DNA of 16,696 nucleotides from an uncultured Oscillibacter sp. Lineage in GTDB: Bacteria > Bacillota > Clostridia > Oscillospirales > Oscillospiraceae. The stretch is from contig CAJTKE010000030.1 of assembly GCA_910576865.1 (NCBI GenBank), forward strand, positions 1 through 16,696, read 5' to 3'. Shown piece after piece: positions 1 through 6,395 of this stretch. The notes under the pieces were generated by a model. It worked only from the letters and a program-made list of their open reading frames with translations, made no database searches and was not told where the DNA came from. The first letter of the stretch is position 1; each line of letters opens with the position of its first letter. The position numbers and the translations under genes were made by a program.

Positions 1-1101
1 GTGTGCGACTACCTGAAATCCGTCTACTGCGCCGGCGGTCAGCAGGAGTTCGACTGGGATTATATGGCCAACGTCTTCGAGCATCCCTTCGAGGTGGTCC
101 TGGTGGACGAGATTCCCGCCGCCAAGGACGACCCCAAGGCCATCGGCGGCCACATGGAGGGCTGCCGCATCGGCTTCGACGCCGGCGGGTCCGACCGGAA
201 GGTCTCCGCCGTCATCGACGGAGAGACCGTCTACTCCGAGGAGGTGGTCTGGTTCCCCAAGATCACCCCCGATCCGGACTATCACTATGACGGCATCGTC
301 TCCGCCCTGAAATCCGCCGCGGAGCACATGCCCCGGGTGGACGCCGTGGGCGTCAGCTCCGCCGGCGTGTTCATCAACAACCGGACTATGAACGCCTCGT
401 TGTTCCTCAAGGTCCCCAAGGAAATCTACGACGAAAAGGTCAAGGACATCTACATTCGCGCCATCCACGACACCTTCGGGGACGTGCCCTACTGCGTCAT
501 CAACGACGGAGACGTGTCCGCCCTGGCGGGAGCCATGAGCCTGAACGACAACAGCGTCCTGGGGATCGCCATGGGCACCAGCGAGGCCGTTGGGTATGTG
601 GACGAGGAGGGCCGGATCACCGGCTGGCTCAACGAGCTGGCCTTCGTCCCCGTGGACGCCCAGCCCGACGCCATGCGGGACGAGTGGAGCGGAGACATCG
701 GCTGCGGCGTGAAATACTTCTCCCAGGACGGCGTCATCAAGCTGGCCCCCCGGGCGGGCATCCAGCTGGACGAGAGCGCCTCTCCCGCCGAGAAGCTGAA
801 GGCCGTCCAGGCCCTCATGGCCCAGGACGACCCCCGGGCCGCCAAGATTTACGAATCCATCGGCGTGTATCTGGGCCACACCCTGGCCTATTACTTCGAC
901 CTGTACGGCTGCCGCCACGTGCTGCTGCTGGGCCGGGTCATGAGCGGCAAGGGCGGCGACCTCATCCTGGACACCGCCAAGAAGGTGCTGGCCGACGAGT
1001 ACCCGGAACTGACGGGAAAGATCGTCCCCGAGCTGCCGGATGAGAAGTTCCGCCGGGTGGGCCAGTCCATGGCCGCCGCCAGCCTGCCGGAGATCAAATG
1101 A
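1..1101 (+). CDS. ROK-family sugar kinase-like protein, 5'-truncated by the window edge
   Basis: The reading frame is open from base 1, so the true start probably lies upstream; the GTG at base 1 may be an internal Val. At least 366 residues are visible. An actin-fold phosphate-1 motif, GFDAGGSDRK, sits near residues 58-67. VINDGDVSALAGA near 167-178 matches the catalytic Asp region of ROK kinases, and GIAMGTSEA near 188-196 matches phosphate-2. The canonical ROK zinc motif CxCGxxGCxE is absent; WSGDIGCGVKYF occupies the comparable stretch. The roughly 57 residues before phosphate-1 are longer than in a classical glucokinase and match neither a clear HTH nor a known domain. Known family: ROK proteins phosphorylate hexoses or GlcNAc/ManNAc, or act as repressors. 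Beside an AGE epimerase and a lyase, a GlcNAc/ManNAc kinase role is inferred; activity is uncertain because this is an atypical ROK branch. Confidence 0.75.
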   Translation: MCDYLKSVYCAGGQQEFDWDYMANVFEHPFEVVLVDEIPAAKDDPKAIGGHMEGCRIGFDAGGSDRKVSAVIDGETVYSEEVVWFPKITPDPDYHYDGIVSALKSAAEHMPRVDAVGVSSAGVFINNRTMNASLFLKVPKEIYDEKVKDIYIRAIHDTFGDVPYCVINDGDVSALAGAMSLNDNSVLGIAMGTSEAVGYVDEEGRITGWLNELAFVPVDAQPDAMRDEWSGDIGCGVKYFSQDGVIKLAPRAGIQLDESASPAEKLKAVQALMAQDDPRAAKIYESIGVYLGHTLAYYFDLYGCRHVLLLGRVMSGKGGDLILDTAKKVLADEYPELTGKIVPELPDEKFRRVGQSMAAASLPEIK

Positions 1102-1103
1102 CC

Positions 1104-1184
1104 TGTAGGGGGCGGCCTCTGCGCCGCCCCGCTCGCCTGGCCATATAAATTTCAAACGGGGCGGCTCAGAGGCCGCCCCCTACA
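1104..1184. repeat. 28-bp inverted repeat (dispersed palindrome or hairpin) between kinase and epimerase genes
   Basis: The left arm 1104-1131 (TGTAGGGGGCGGCC...) and right arm 1157-1184 (ending CCGCCCCCTACA) are reverse complements at 27 of 28 positions. A 25-nt loop, partly AT-rich, separates them. The element starts two bases after the kinase stop codon and ends 21 bases before the epimerase start. No T-run follows on either side, so a plain intrinsic terminator is unlikely. It may be a REP/MITE-like dispersed element or an mRNA-processing hairpin. It would weaken but not necessarily abolish co-transcription of the flanking genes. Confidence 0.85.
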
Positions 1185-1205
1185 AAATGAGAAAAGAGGC
1201 CGAAT

Positions 1206-2408
1206 ATGGACCGCAAAAAATTACAGGAAGCCCAGGCTTGGACAAAGGCGGAACTGGAGCGCTCCGCCAATTTCTGGCTGGAGCACGGCATGGATCAAGA
1301 ACACGGCGGCGTGTACACCTGCCTGGACCGGAAGGGCGAGATCTACTCCACCGACAAGAGCGTCTGGATGCAGGGCCGCTGCGGCTGGATTTTCGCGTTC
1401 CTGTGCCACAACTACGGGGTCAAGCAGGAGTGGTTGGACGCGTCCAAAAGCTGCCTGGACTTCATGGAGGCCCACTGCTTCAACCGCGAGCGCGGCGACC
1501 GGATGTATTTCACCGTCACGGCGGAGGGGAAGCCCCTGCGCCAGCGGCGCTACTACTTCTCCGAGGCCTTCTGCGCCATCGCCAACGCCGAGTACTACGG
1601 CGTGACGGGGGACAAGTCCCGCCTGGAGCGGGCCCGGCAGTGCTATGACCTCTACTGGGACCTGAGCCGGGGAAAACCGGACCCCGTGGGCATGGGCCCC
1701 AAGACCATCCCCGAGACTCGGACGGGCCGGGCCTTCGGCACGCCCATGATCATTTTGAACGTCACCGGCGTGCTGCTGCGGACGGACCCGGAGCGGAAGG
1801 CCCTCTACGAGGAGCGGGCTCAGCAGTGCGTGGACGACATCTTCAAATACCACGTGAAGCCCGAGCTGAAATGCACCCTGGAGAACGTGGACGTGGACGG
1901 AACGCCCCGGCTCTGGTACACCGAGGGACGCACGGTCAACCCCGGCCACGACATCGAGGGCGTGTGGTTCCTGCTGGAGCACGCCCAGAGGACGGGGGAC
2001 AAGGCCCTGGTCCAAAAGGCGGCGGAGATGTTCGACTGGGCCATCGCCGCCGGGTGGGACCAGGAGTACGGCGGGCTGCTGTACTTCACGGACTGCCTGG
2101 GCAAGCCCCCGGAGGCCTACGAGCACGACATGAAGCTCTGGTGGCCTCACAACGAGATCCTGATCTCCTCCGTCATGCTCTACCGGGACACCGGGGAGGA
2201 GAAGTATCTGGACTGGTTCTACAAAACCCTGGACTACTGCAAGGCCCACTTCGCCGACCCCGAGTACGGCGAGTGGTACGGCTATCTCCGCCGGGACGGC
2301 CTGCCGACGCAGCCCTCCACCAAGGGCAGCACCTTCAAGGGCCCCTTCCATCTGCCCCGGAGCATGATCCTGGTGGACAAGCTGATCGGAGAAATCCTGG
2401 GAGAGTGA
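1206..2408 (+). CDS. N-acylglucosamine 2-epimerase (AGE family)
   Basis: This 400-residue protein has the usual length and full (alpha/alpha)6-barrel pattern of AGE enzymes, which interconvert ManNAc and GlcNAc in the cytoplasm. Family motifs are present in order: WMQGR (54-58), NPGHDIEG (245-252, candidate catalytic His248), KLWWPHNE (310-317), DPEYGEWYGYL (351-361) and FKGPFHLPRS (377-386, candidate catalytic His382). The two His residues correspond to the essential pair known in mammalian and cyanobacterial AGE. The FKGxFHxPR ending favours AGE over cellobiose 2-epimerase. Start ATG 1206 follows a modest AGAGG at 1195-1199. The RpiR regulator begins 19 nt after the stop. In context it would convert ManNAc released by the downstream lyase into GlcNAc before phosphorylation. 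Family is near certain; the exact substrate is inferred. Confidence 0.9.
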   Translation: MDRKKLQEAQAWTKAELERSANFWLEHGMDQEHGGVYTCLDRKGEIYSTDKSVWMQGRCGWIFAFLCHNYGVKQEWLDASKSCLDFMEAHCFNRERGDRMYFTVTAEGKPLRQRRYYFSEAFCAIANAEYYGVTGDKSRLERARQCYDLYWDLSRGKPDPVGMGPKTIPETRTGRAFGTPMIILNVTGVLLRTDPERKALYEERAQQCVDDIFKYHVKPELKCTLENVDVDGTPRLWYTEGRTVNPGHDIEGVWFLLEHAQRTGDKALVQKAAEMFDWAIAAGWDQEYGGLLYFTDCLGKPPEAYEHDMKLWWPHNEILISSVMLYRDTGEEKYLDWFYKTLDYCKAHFADPEYGEWYGYLRRDGLPTQPSTKGSTFKGPFHLPRSMILVDKLIGEILGE

Positions 2409-2427
2409 ACGGCAAAAGGAGGCGCGG

Positions 2428-3282
2428 ATGGGCAAGGACATTATCGCGCTGATGCTCCAGGAGTACGAGCGCTTCACCCGCGCGGAGCGGAAGATCGCCG
2501 ACTACGTGCTGGAGCACCAGGAGGAGACCCAGTATATCAGCATCACCGACCTCAGCGCCCGGTGCGGCGTGGCGGTGTCCACCGTGTCTCTGTTCTGCCG
2601 GAAGCTGAAGCTGGCGGGCTTCAATGATTTCAAGCTGGAGCTGGCCCGGGCGGCGCTGCCCGCCCGGGCGGTCCTCAGCGGCCCGGGAAGCCAGATCACG
2701 GAGGAGGATTCCACCGCCGCCGTCATGGGCAAGGTGCTCCACGCCCTCCAGGACGAGCTGAACAACGCCTACCACATGCTCTCCGAGGCCGCCGTGACCA
2801 GGGCGGTGGACCTGCTGCGGGGGGCGGGGCAGGTGATCTGCCTGGGCCAGGGGAACCACTCGGTGGTGGCCCTGGCGGCCTGGGGCCAGTTCTCCACCAC
2901 CTCCCCCAAGTTCAAGACCATCCAGGACTCCCACATGCAGACGGTGGTCCTGTCCACCCTGTCCAGGGAGGACGTGGTCCTCTACTTCTCCCACTCCGGC
3001 GCCACCCACGAGCTGCTGGACGCGGTGGAGGTCATCCGGGCCCGGGGGGCGAAGCTGATCCTGGTGACCCGCTACCCCAACTCCCCCGCCAGCGCCTACG
3101 CCGACACGGTGCTCCTCTGCGGGCCCAACGAGCAGCCCTTCCAGTTCGGCTCCTCCTCCGCCTTCGTCGCCCAGCTCTACGCGGTGGAGGTGCTCCTCAG
3201 CGAGTTCGTCCGCCGGGACCCGGAGGAGGCGGAGCGGAACCGCCAGTCCGTGGGCAAGGCGCTGACGCAGAAATGTGTATAG
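2428..3282 (+). CDS. RpiR/MurR-family transcriptional regulator (HTH_6 + SIS)
   Basis: This 284-residue regulator has an N-terminal HTH_6 domain (about 1-77; recognition region ITDLSARCGVAVSTVSLFCRKL at 39-60) and a C-terminal SIS sugar-phosphate-binding domain (about 125-255, with YFSHSGATHELLD near 186-198). RpiR proteins sense phosphosugars such as GlcNAc-6-P, ManNAc-6-P or MurNAc-6-P. They often control nan and mur operons, repressing or activating them. The start is set by AAGGAGG at 2416-2422. It sits between the epimerase and the YesL-like gene (gaps of 19 and 9 nt), so the three look co-transcribed. It is the natural candidate regulator of the transporter operon starting at 4913, whose upstream region carries inverted repeats. 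Family assignment is secure; target and effector are inferred. Confidence 0.92.
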   Translation: MGKDIIALMLQEYERFTRAERKIADYVLEHQEETQYISITDLSARCGVAVSTVSLFCRKLKLAGFNDFKLELARAALPARAVLSGPGSQITEEDSTAAVMGKVLHALQDELNNAYHMLSEAAVTRAVDLLRGAGQVICLGQGNHSVVALAAWGQFSTTSPKFKTIQDSHMQTVVLSTLSREDVVLYFSHSGATHELLDAVEVIRARGAKLILVTRYPNSPASAYADTVLLCGPNEQPFQFGSSSAFVAQLYAVEVLLSEFVRRDPEEAERNRQSVGKALTQKCV

Positions 3283-3291
3283 GAGGCGGAC

Positions 3292-3921
3292 GTGGGCGAG
3301 TTTTTCAACCCTGAAAAGGGCATCTGGGTCTGGCTGAGTACCCTGGTGGACGTCCTGGGGCTGTCCATCTTCTGGGCGTGCCTCTGCCTGCCCGTGGTCA
3401 CCATCGGCCCGGCCACGGCGGCGCTGTACTACACGGTGGTCAAGTGCGTCCGGGGCCGGGAGAGCGGGACCTTCGGGTATTTCTTCCGCTCCTTCCTCCG
3501 GAATTTCAAGGTGGGATTGCTGGCGGGGCTGGTCGCCATCCCCCTGGCCCTGCTGCTCTTCGGGGGACACTACGTCGTCCGATGGTACGGCACCCGCTGG
3601 GGAGGCGGGGCCTATGTGCTCTACGTGGCCTACCACTTCGCCCTCATCCTCCCGGCGGGAGTGCTGTGCTGGCTGTTCCCCATGCTGGGGCGCTTCGAGT
3701 ACGGCGTGGGCGGGCTGTTCCGCACGGCCCTTCAGCTGACCGTGGCCCACCTGCCCAGCACCGTGGTGGTGGTGCTGCTGACGGCCCAGACCGCCGTGTT
3801 CTGCATTGAGAAGTGGTGGCCCGTGGTGTTCATGCCGGTGGCCGCCATGCTGCTGGTCTCCCTGTTCTTCGAGCGCATTTTTCAGAAGCACTCCCCGGAG
3901 CCGGCGAATCAGGACGAATAA
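3292..3921 (+). CDS. YesL family (DUF624) integral membrane protein
   Basis: This 209-residue protein has about five hydrophobic segments (roughly 17-39, 74-92, 107-129, 152-171 and 175-194). It shows the YesL/DUF624 signature of an N-terminal FFNPEKGIW start, LPVVTIGPATAALYYTVVK (33-51), then GTFGYFFRSFLRNFK (59-73). The family has no firmly assigned biochemical function but is repeatedly found with CUT1 carbohydrate ABC transporters. An accessory role in sugar uptake is inferred. It uses a GTG start at 3292; the AGGAGG at 3281-3286 overlaps the stop codon of the RpiR gene, so the two are probably translationally coupled. It is the last gene of the group before a strong hairpin terminator. 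Confidence 0.87.
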   Translation: MGEFFNPEKGIWVWLSTLVDVLGLSIFWACLCLPVVTIGPATAALYYTVVKCVRGRESGTFGYFFRSFLRNFKVGLLAGLVAIPLALLLFGGHYVVRWYGTRWGGGAYVLYVAYHFALILPAGVLCWLFPMLGRFEYGVGGLFRTALQLTVAHLPSTVVVVLLTAQTAVFCIEKWWPVVFMPVAAMLLVSLFFERIFQKHSPEPANQDE

Positions 3922-3958
3922 AGAGGACCGGAGGGGTTCCCCGTCCGGTCCTCTTTTT
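3922..3958 (+). terminator. Rho-independent terminator after the YesL gene
   Basis: The 11-bp arms AGAGGACCGGA (3922-3932) and TCCGGTCCTCT (3944-3954) are perfect complements. A GGGG/CCCC inner segment may extend the stem, and a T-run at 3954-3958 follows. It lies between convergent genes. The minus-strand reading gives only a short T-tract, so it may also serve the esterase gene weakly. Confidence 0.93.
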
Positions 3959-3974
3959 CTCTTGTCTCGTCCGG

Positions 3975-4631
3975 TCAGCCCGGCAGCAGGCCCGGCACCG
4001 CCTCCGCCAGCATCGCCGCCAGCTGAGCGTGGCCCCGCTTCGTCAGGTGCATGCCGTCCACGGCGTTGAATTCGCAGTCCCTGGCGTCCAGGTAGTGGGC
4101 GCCCACCAGCCTGGCGGTTTTCTCCAGGTAGCCCGGCAGCTCCCGGGATTTCTCCAGACAGCCCTTTCCCATGGGCTGGCCGCACTCCGCCAGTTCCATC
4201 TCCGGGCGGATGGGGGGCGGGCAGACAATCAGGATGTTGGGGGCGTGGTCCCCCCAGCAGTCCACGCTCCGGGCCTTGCGGACCAGGCGCTCCATGCCGA
4301 TGGCGATGCAGGAGGCGTTGGCCCCCAGGCGCTCCTTGGTGTCGTTGGTCCCCAGCATGATGATGAGCAGGTCGATCACCTCGTGGCTTTTCAGCAGGGC
4401 GTAGAGGACCGTCAGGGCGTCCATGGTCTCGTGGAGGGGGTCCTGGAACACGGTGGTCCGGCCGCTGAGGCCCTCCTCGGTCACCAGGACCTCGGAGCCC
4501 AGAGCCTTCTGGAGGAGGCAGGTCCAGCGCTCGTCCTCGTTGAAGCGGATGCCGCCGTCGGCGCAGTCGGCGGGGTCGGCGCAGTAGCCGTGGGTATTGG
4601 AGTCGCCCAAGCATAAAATGTGCTTTTTCAT
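3975..4631 (-). CDS. SGNH/GDSL hydrolase (esterase/acyltransferase-like)
   Basis: This 218-residue cytoplasmic protein has no signal peptide. SGNH blocks are visible: GDSN at 9-12 (nucleophile Ser11), EEGLSGRTT (52-60, block II), GTND (94-97, oxyanion Asn96) and DGMHLTKRGH (192-201, Asp192 and His195). The ERW and EEGLSxRTT pattern resembles the MsAcT/arylesterase branch of SGNH enzymes. These hydrolyse or transfer small acyl groups such as acetate. Start ATG at 4631 is preceded on its strand by AAGGGAG complementary to 4638-4644. It is transcribed divergently from the sugar transporter. Removal of O-acetyl groups from imported sialic acids is an attractive role, but it is inferred from context only; a general esterase is equally possible. 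Confidence 0.88.
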   Translation of the reverse strand: MKKHILCLGDSNTHGYCADPADCADGGIRFNEDERWTCLLQKALGSEVLVTEEGLSGRTTVFQDPLHETMDALTVLYALLKSHEVIDLLIIMLGTNDTKERLGANASCIAIGMERLVRKARSVDCWGDHAPNILIVCPPPIRPEMELAECGQPMGKGCLEKSRELPGYLEKTARLVGAHYLDARDCEFNAVDGMHLTKRGHAQLAAMLAEAVPGLLPG

Positions 4632-4681
4632 ATCCGTCTCCCTTTCTGTCCGTCATGGGCCGGTGGTTCTCCATGAGTAAT

Positions 4682-4709
4682 ACGTTAACAGTTTTTTTCG
4701 GTTTGTCAA
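4682..4709 (-). promoter_or_regulatory. Candidate promoter of the SGNH hydrolase gene
   Basis: On the minus strand a consensus TTGACA -35 box (complement of 4704-4709) is followed after 16 nt by TAACGT (complement of 4682-4687), a poor -10 box. The weak -10 suggests low or activator-dependent expression. This is a tentative call. Confidence 0.35.
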
Positions 4710-4742
4710 GACAGACGGCCCCTGTTTGATTTCGAATTATGG

Positions 4743-4803
4743 TGGTAATTTTACCAAAAATCGAAATTATTTTTGAAAATTCCGACGATTATGCAAATTT
4801 TGC
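4743..4803. promoter_or_regulatory. Cluster of short inverted repeats, candidate operators upstream of the transporter operon
   Basis: Three symmetric sites lie in an AT-rich stretch just upstream of the -35 box. TGGTAATTTTACCA (4743-4756) has 6-bp arms around TT. TCGAAATTATTTTTGA (4761-4776) is an imperfect palindrome with 12 of 16 positions symmetric and a GAAA...TTT core, as seen in several RpiR operators. GCAAATTTTGC (4793-4803) has 5-bp arms. The AT-richness could also act as an UP element. Binding by the RpiR protein encoded at 2428 is inferred. Confidence 0.45.
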
Positions 4804-4823
4804 GAAAATCCTTTTGATTTCAA

Positions 4824-4852
4824 TTGACAAAAGCAGGAAGTCCTTGTATAAT
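4824..4852 (+). promoter_or_regulatory. Consensus sigma-A promoter of the transporter operon
   Basis: TTGACA (4824-4829), a 17-nt spacer and TATAAT (4847-4852) match the housekeeping consensus at all 12 positions, preceded by an A/T-rich region. Transcription should start near 4859, giving a leader of about 54 nt before the ATG at 4913. So perfect a promoter implies strong expression unless repressed. Confidence 0.93.
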
Positions 4853-4861
4853 TTATACAGC

Positions 4862-4888
4862 AGCCGGTGGCATGCCGGCTCATTTTTT
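4862..4888 (+). promoter_or_regulatory. Leader hairpin followed by a U-tract
   Basis: Arms AGCCGG (4862-4867) and CCGGCT (4875-4880) enclose a 7-nt loop and are followed by six T (4883-4888). The hairpin falls within the first bases of the transcript and ends ten bases before the SD sequence. It could stabilise the 5' end of the mRNA or act as a weak early terminator. No alternative antiterminator pairing is obvious. Confidence 0.5.
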
Positions 4889-4912
4889 GTGAAGATAAAA
4901 GGAGGATTTGCG

Positions 4913-6274
4913 ATGAAGAAACTGCTTGCGCTTCTGCTGGCCATGGTTATGGTCCTGGGTCTCGCCGCCTGCGGAAAGAAGGCCGACACGACGCCCCCCG
5001 CCGACGACCAGACGCAGACCGACACCCAGACTCCCGAGACCCCGGAGGAGCCCGCCGCCGGCGGTGAGATCACTCTGTGGACCTATCCCATCGGCGACTG
5101 GGGCAAGGAAGACAAGGTCAAGGCGATCACCGACGCTTTCACCGCCGACACCGGAATTTCCGTGAAAGTGGAGTATCTGGCCTATGCCGACGGCGATGAC
5201 AAAGTCAACTCCGCCATCACGGCCAAAAACGCCCCCGACCTGATCATGGAAGGTCCCGAGCGCCTGGTCACCAACTGGGGCGACAAGGGCTATCTGGTGG
5301 ACCTGAGCGACATGTTCGACGACACGGACAAATCCGAAATCAACGAGGCGGCCATGGCGGCCTGCACGCACTCCAACGGCTCTGTCTATGAGTATCCCCT
5401 GGTCATCACGGCCCACTGCATGGCCATCAACCTGGACGCTTTCAAGGAGGCCGGGGCCGATGGATTCCTGAACCTGGAAAAGCACACCTGGACCACCCGC
5501 GACTTCATCAACGCCGTGGAGGCGCTGTATGACCACTTCCAGGCCCCCGTGGGCGCCGTGTACTGCAAGGGACAGGGCGGCGACCAGGGCACCCGCGCCC
5601 TCGTCAACAACCTGTACGGAGGCACCTTCGCCACCGCTGAGCACGACAAGTACACCTGGGACGACCCCAACAACATCAAGGCCCTGGAGCAGCTCAAGAG
5701 CATGCCCGGCATCTCCTTCGACGCCTCTCTGGAGGGCGGCGACGAGATCAAGGTCTTCTATCAGGGCATTCTGAAGATGGCCTTCTGCTGGAACATCGCC
5801 CAGCAGCTGAACCCCAACCAGGCCGACACCGGCGCGGGCAAGACCGCCAACGGTGAAGAGATCGTCTTCATGGGCTTCCCCGCTGACGGCGGTTCCCCCG
5901 CTCTCCAGGGCGGCATCTGGGGCTTCGGCATCTTCGACAACGGGGATCAGGCCAGAATTGACGACGCCAAGACCTTCATCAAATGGATGTGCGACTCCGA
6001 GCACACCGTGGACGCGGTGAAAACCGCCAACTACTTCGCCGCCCGCTCCTCCGCCGAGGGGACCGACCTCTCCGGCATCTGGGCGGACAATGAGATCATG
6101 AACGAGTATCAGGTCCTCATGCCTTACCTGGGTGACTACTATCAGGTCACCAAGGGCTGGGCCGGCGCTCGTACCGAGTGGTGGACCATGCTCCAGAAGG
6201 TGGGCGAGGGCGCCGACATCGCCGAAACCGTGGCGACTTACGCGCAGAACGCCAACAACGCCGCCGCCGGCTGA
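4913..6274 (+). CDS. Sugar ABC transporter substrate-binding lipoprotein (CUT1 family)
   Basis: The start at ATG 4913 is fixed by AAAGGAGG (4898-4905) and by a lipoprotein signal peptide beginning there. The frame stays open farther upstream to 4739, but that would run through the promoter. The 453-residue product has a lipobox LAAC with Cys20 as lipidation site and a Thr/Pro/Asp-rich tether (about 21-50). A family-1 extracellular solute-binding fold follows (GEITLWTYP near 51-59; NAPDLIM; CWNIAQQ in the ligand region). It binds a carbohydrate outside the membrane and delivers it to the two permeases encoded downstream. With the lyase and YhcH in the same operon, sialic acid or a sialylated or amino-sugar oligosaccharide is the likely ligand, though the sequence alone does not show this. 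A 121-nt gap with a stable hairpin separates it from the first permease. Confidence 0.93.
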   Translation: MKKLLALLLAMVMVLGLAACGKKADTTPPADDQTQTDTQTPETPEEPAAGGEITLWTYPIGDWGKEDKVKAITDAFTADTGISVKVEYLAYADGDDKVNSAITAKNAPDLIMEGPERLVTNWGDKGYLVDLSDMFDDTDKSEINEAAMAACTHSNGSVYEYPLVITAHCMAINLDAFKEAGADGFLNLEKHTWTTRDFINAVEALYDHFQAPVGAVYCKGQGGDQGTRALVNNLYGGTFATAEHDKYTWDDPNNIKALEQLKSMPGISFDASLEGGDEIKVFYQGILKMAFCWNIAQQLNPNQADTGAGKTANGEEIVFMGFPADGGSPALQGGIWGFGIFDNGDQARIDDAKTFIKWMCDSEHTVDAVKTANYFAARSSAEGTDLSGIWADNEIMNEYQVLMPYLGDYYQVTKGWAGARTEWWTMLQKVGEGADIAETVATYAQNANNAAAG

Positions 6275-6311
6275 GCAGCCCCATACACAGGCAAAGAGAT
6301 AAGGGTTTTTA

Positions 6312-6344
6312 CGCCCCTCTCCCGCGAAGGGCGGGAGAGGGGCG
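6312..6344 (+). repeat. Perfect 14-bp stem-loop between binding-protein and permease genes
   Basis: CGCCCCTCTCCCGC (6312-6325) and GCGGGAGAGGGGCG (6331-6344) pair perfectly around GAAGG. No T-run follows. Stable intercistronic hairpins of this kind protect the upstream binding-protein mRNA from 3' decay and give binding protein in excess over permease, as at malE-malF. It may also be a dispersed palindromic element. Confidence 0.85.
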
Positions 6345-6380
6345 CGCCTGTACCCTGAGAGGAGTGCAATCTTCCTTACG

Positions 6381-6387
6381 AGAGGAG
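6381..6387 (+). promoter_or_regulatory. Ribosome binding site that decides the TTG start of the first permease
   Basis: AGAGGAG at 6381-6387 lies 8 nt before TTG 6396. The alternative starts GTG 6387 and TTG 6390 overlap or abut it. A second identical GAGAGGAGTG occurs 23 nt upstream (6357-6366 versus 6380-6389), so the SD region is duplicated. Confidence 0.6.
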
Positions 6388-6395
6388 TGTTGATT

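Noticed and set aside
2335..4674. Long open frame of 779 codons on the minus strand
   Set aside because: It lies antisense to the RpiR and YesL genes and overlaps the esterase in another frame; its translation is low-complexity G/R/P/H-rich, as expected from strong G/C third-position bias.
4739..4912. Upstream-extended start for the binding-protein gene
   Set aside because: It would translate through a consensus promoter and the SD, and would bury the lipoprotein signal peptide that starts at 4913.
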